A program made the position numbers and the translations under genes. Shown here in pieces: positions 63,566 to 64,000 of a stretch of 64,000 nt of DNA. The notes beneath the pieces are model-generated. The model was not told the DNA's origin, did no database searches, and worked only from the letters and a program-made list of their open reading frames with translations. The stretch is taken from positions 1 through 64,000 of the forward strand of contig NZ_NKHF01000077.1 in NCBI RefSeq assembly GCF_002744175.1. The letters are read 5' to 3'. This stretch comes from Pseudoalteromonas piscicida (lineage in GTDB: Bacteria; Pseudomonadota; Gammaproteobacteria; Enterobacterales; Alteromonadaceae). How positions within the stretch are numbered: position 1 is the stretch's first letter; each line of letters starts with the position of its first letter.

Positions 63566-64000
63566 TTATGCTTCTCTCTCCGCAATAATAGCTTTGTACA
63601 AGGCATTTTTTTTCAGCCCTAGATATTCAGCTGCAACACCGCAGGCTTTCTTTAACGGCATTTCAGGCTCGAGTAAGGTGATGAGTGTTTTTGCTTCCGG
63701 TGTTAACGCTTGCTCATCCCGCTCTTCAGCAGGCAGCATCAATACCAGCTCTCCCTTTTGCTTTTCGGGTGCTGCAGTTAGGAATTCGATTAACTCAGTC
63801 ACCGTGCCACTGAAAAACGTTTCGTAGGTTTTCGTTAGCTCTTTGGCAAATACCACTTTTTGTGCTTCACCTAATGCTGTTTTCATATCTTCAAGACTTG
63901 CCATAATACGGTGTGTGCTTTCATACATGATGCTGGTAATGCCAGAGGCAACCGCATCTTTAAAAAACTGCTGGCGTGCTTGGCTTTTCGCGGGTGAAAA
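63566..64000 (-). CDS. rsmI: 16S rRNA (cytidine-1402-2'-O)-methyltransferase RsmI, 3' part
   Basis: The C-terminal 144 residues of RsmI, which 2'-O-methylates C1402 in 16S rRNA. The frame runs off the window edge: the upstream codons read FSPAKSQARQQF and continue without break into MYESTHRIMASLEDM, matching the tetrapyrrole-methylase-like family. The ATG in YESTHR is internal and not a start. The C-terminal helical domain (LKKACGVAAEYLGLKKNALYKAII) is complete. The neighbouring position of rnpB is conserved in several gammaproteobacteria. Confidence 0.93.
   Translation of the reverse strand, partial: FSPAKSQARQQFFKDAVASGITSIMYESTHRIMASLEDMKTALGEAQKVVFAKELTKTYETFFSGTVTELIEFLTAAPEKQKGELVLMLPAEERDEQALTPEAKTLITLLEPEMPLKKACGVAAEYLGLKKNALYKAIIAEREA

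Overview
The window looks like chromosome of a marine gammaproteobacterium of the order Alteromonadales, most probably Pseudoalteromonas. This rests on gene content and order: prlC beside gor, rpmB-rpmG next to radC-coaBC-slmA, a pspA-pspC operon, many TonB-receptor and S9-peptidase type exoenzyme genes, and rsmI beside rnpB. It also rests on moderate AT richness. No species call is possible from the sequence alone.

Layout. 1-330 is a tandem array of REP-like palindromes. 344-8111 holds a chemoreceptor, rsmJ, a stand-alone response regulator, prlC and the divergent gor. 8180-15490 is a variable stretch: a decayed ORF, a DUF2975/HTH pair, an S9 peptidase lipoprotein, a two-domain hydrolase whose second nucleophile elbow has lost its serine, and a CadC-like transmembrane regulator. 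15548-19221 is conserved housekeeping (rpmG, rpmB, radC, coaBC, slmA). 19319-25525 has a frameshifted S9 peptidase and a large TonB-dependent receptor. 25599-39364 is mostly core: a c-di-GMP signalling protein, a TIGR03899-type gene, a copper-chaperone operon, the phage-shock operon with a visible sigma-54 promoter, dusA, a serine hydrolase with TPRs, a periplasmic solute-binding protein and a beta-CASP nuclease. A MITE-like repeat lies at 37726-37931. 39730-45024 is an AT-rich three-gene cluster of unknown function: a membrane-anchored lipase-like protein, a large lipoprotein, and a secreted coiled-coil protein with an 8-residue tandem repeat.

45185-63160 is an integrated mobile element of about 18 kb inserted into the 3' end of rnpB, the RNase P RNA gene. 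The integrase gene lies next to rnpB. A 16-bp imperfect direct repeat (TGAGnCAGCCTATAAG) marks both ends. The left end still carries a sequence that would pair perfectly with the rnpB 5' strand in helix P1, so it looks like the displaced native 3' end. Each end also carries a related hairpin just outside the mature RNA.

The element's mobility and maintenance genes are a tyrosine integrase, a serine resolvase, a probable Rep_trans-type replication initiator, an XRE repressor with three CTAAG-N5-CTTAG operators, a double AAA+ ATPase and a DUF6641 protein. Its cargo is mainly anti-DNA. One cassette has a beta-class amino-methyltransferase convergent with a D12-class adenine methyltransferase, a 182-residue protein, an McrB-like AAA motor without its own DNA-binding domain, and an McrC-like nuclease. 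The second cargo block, beside the integrase, has a GIY-YIG/DUF4357 protein and an Mrr-like nuclease. The first cassette resembles the LlaJI/BsuMI type of restriction system, but both methyltransferases look like amino-methyltransferases rather than 5-methylcytosine enzymes. It is the best candidate here for a poorly described system. Past rnpB the chromosome resumes with rsmI, cut by the window edge.
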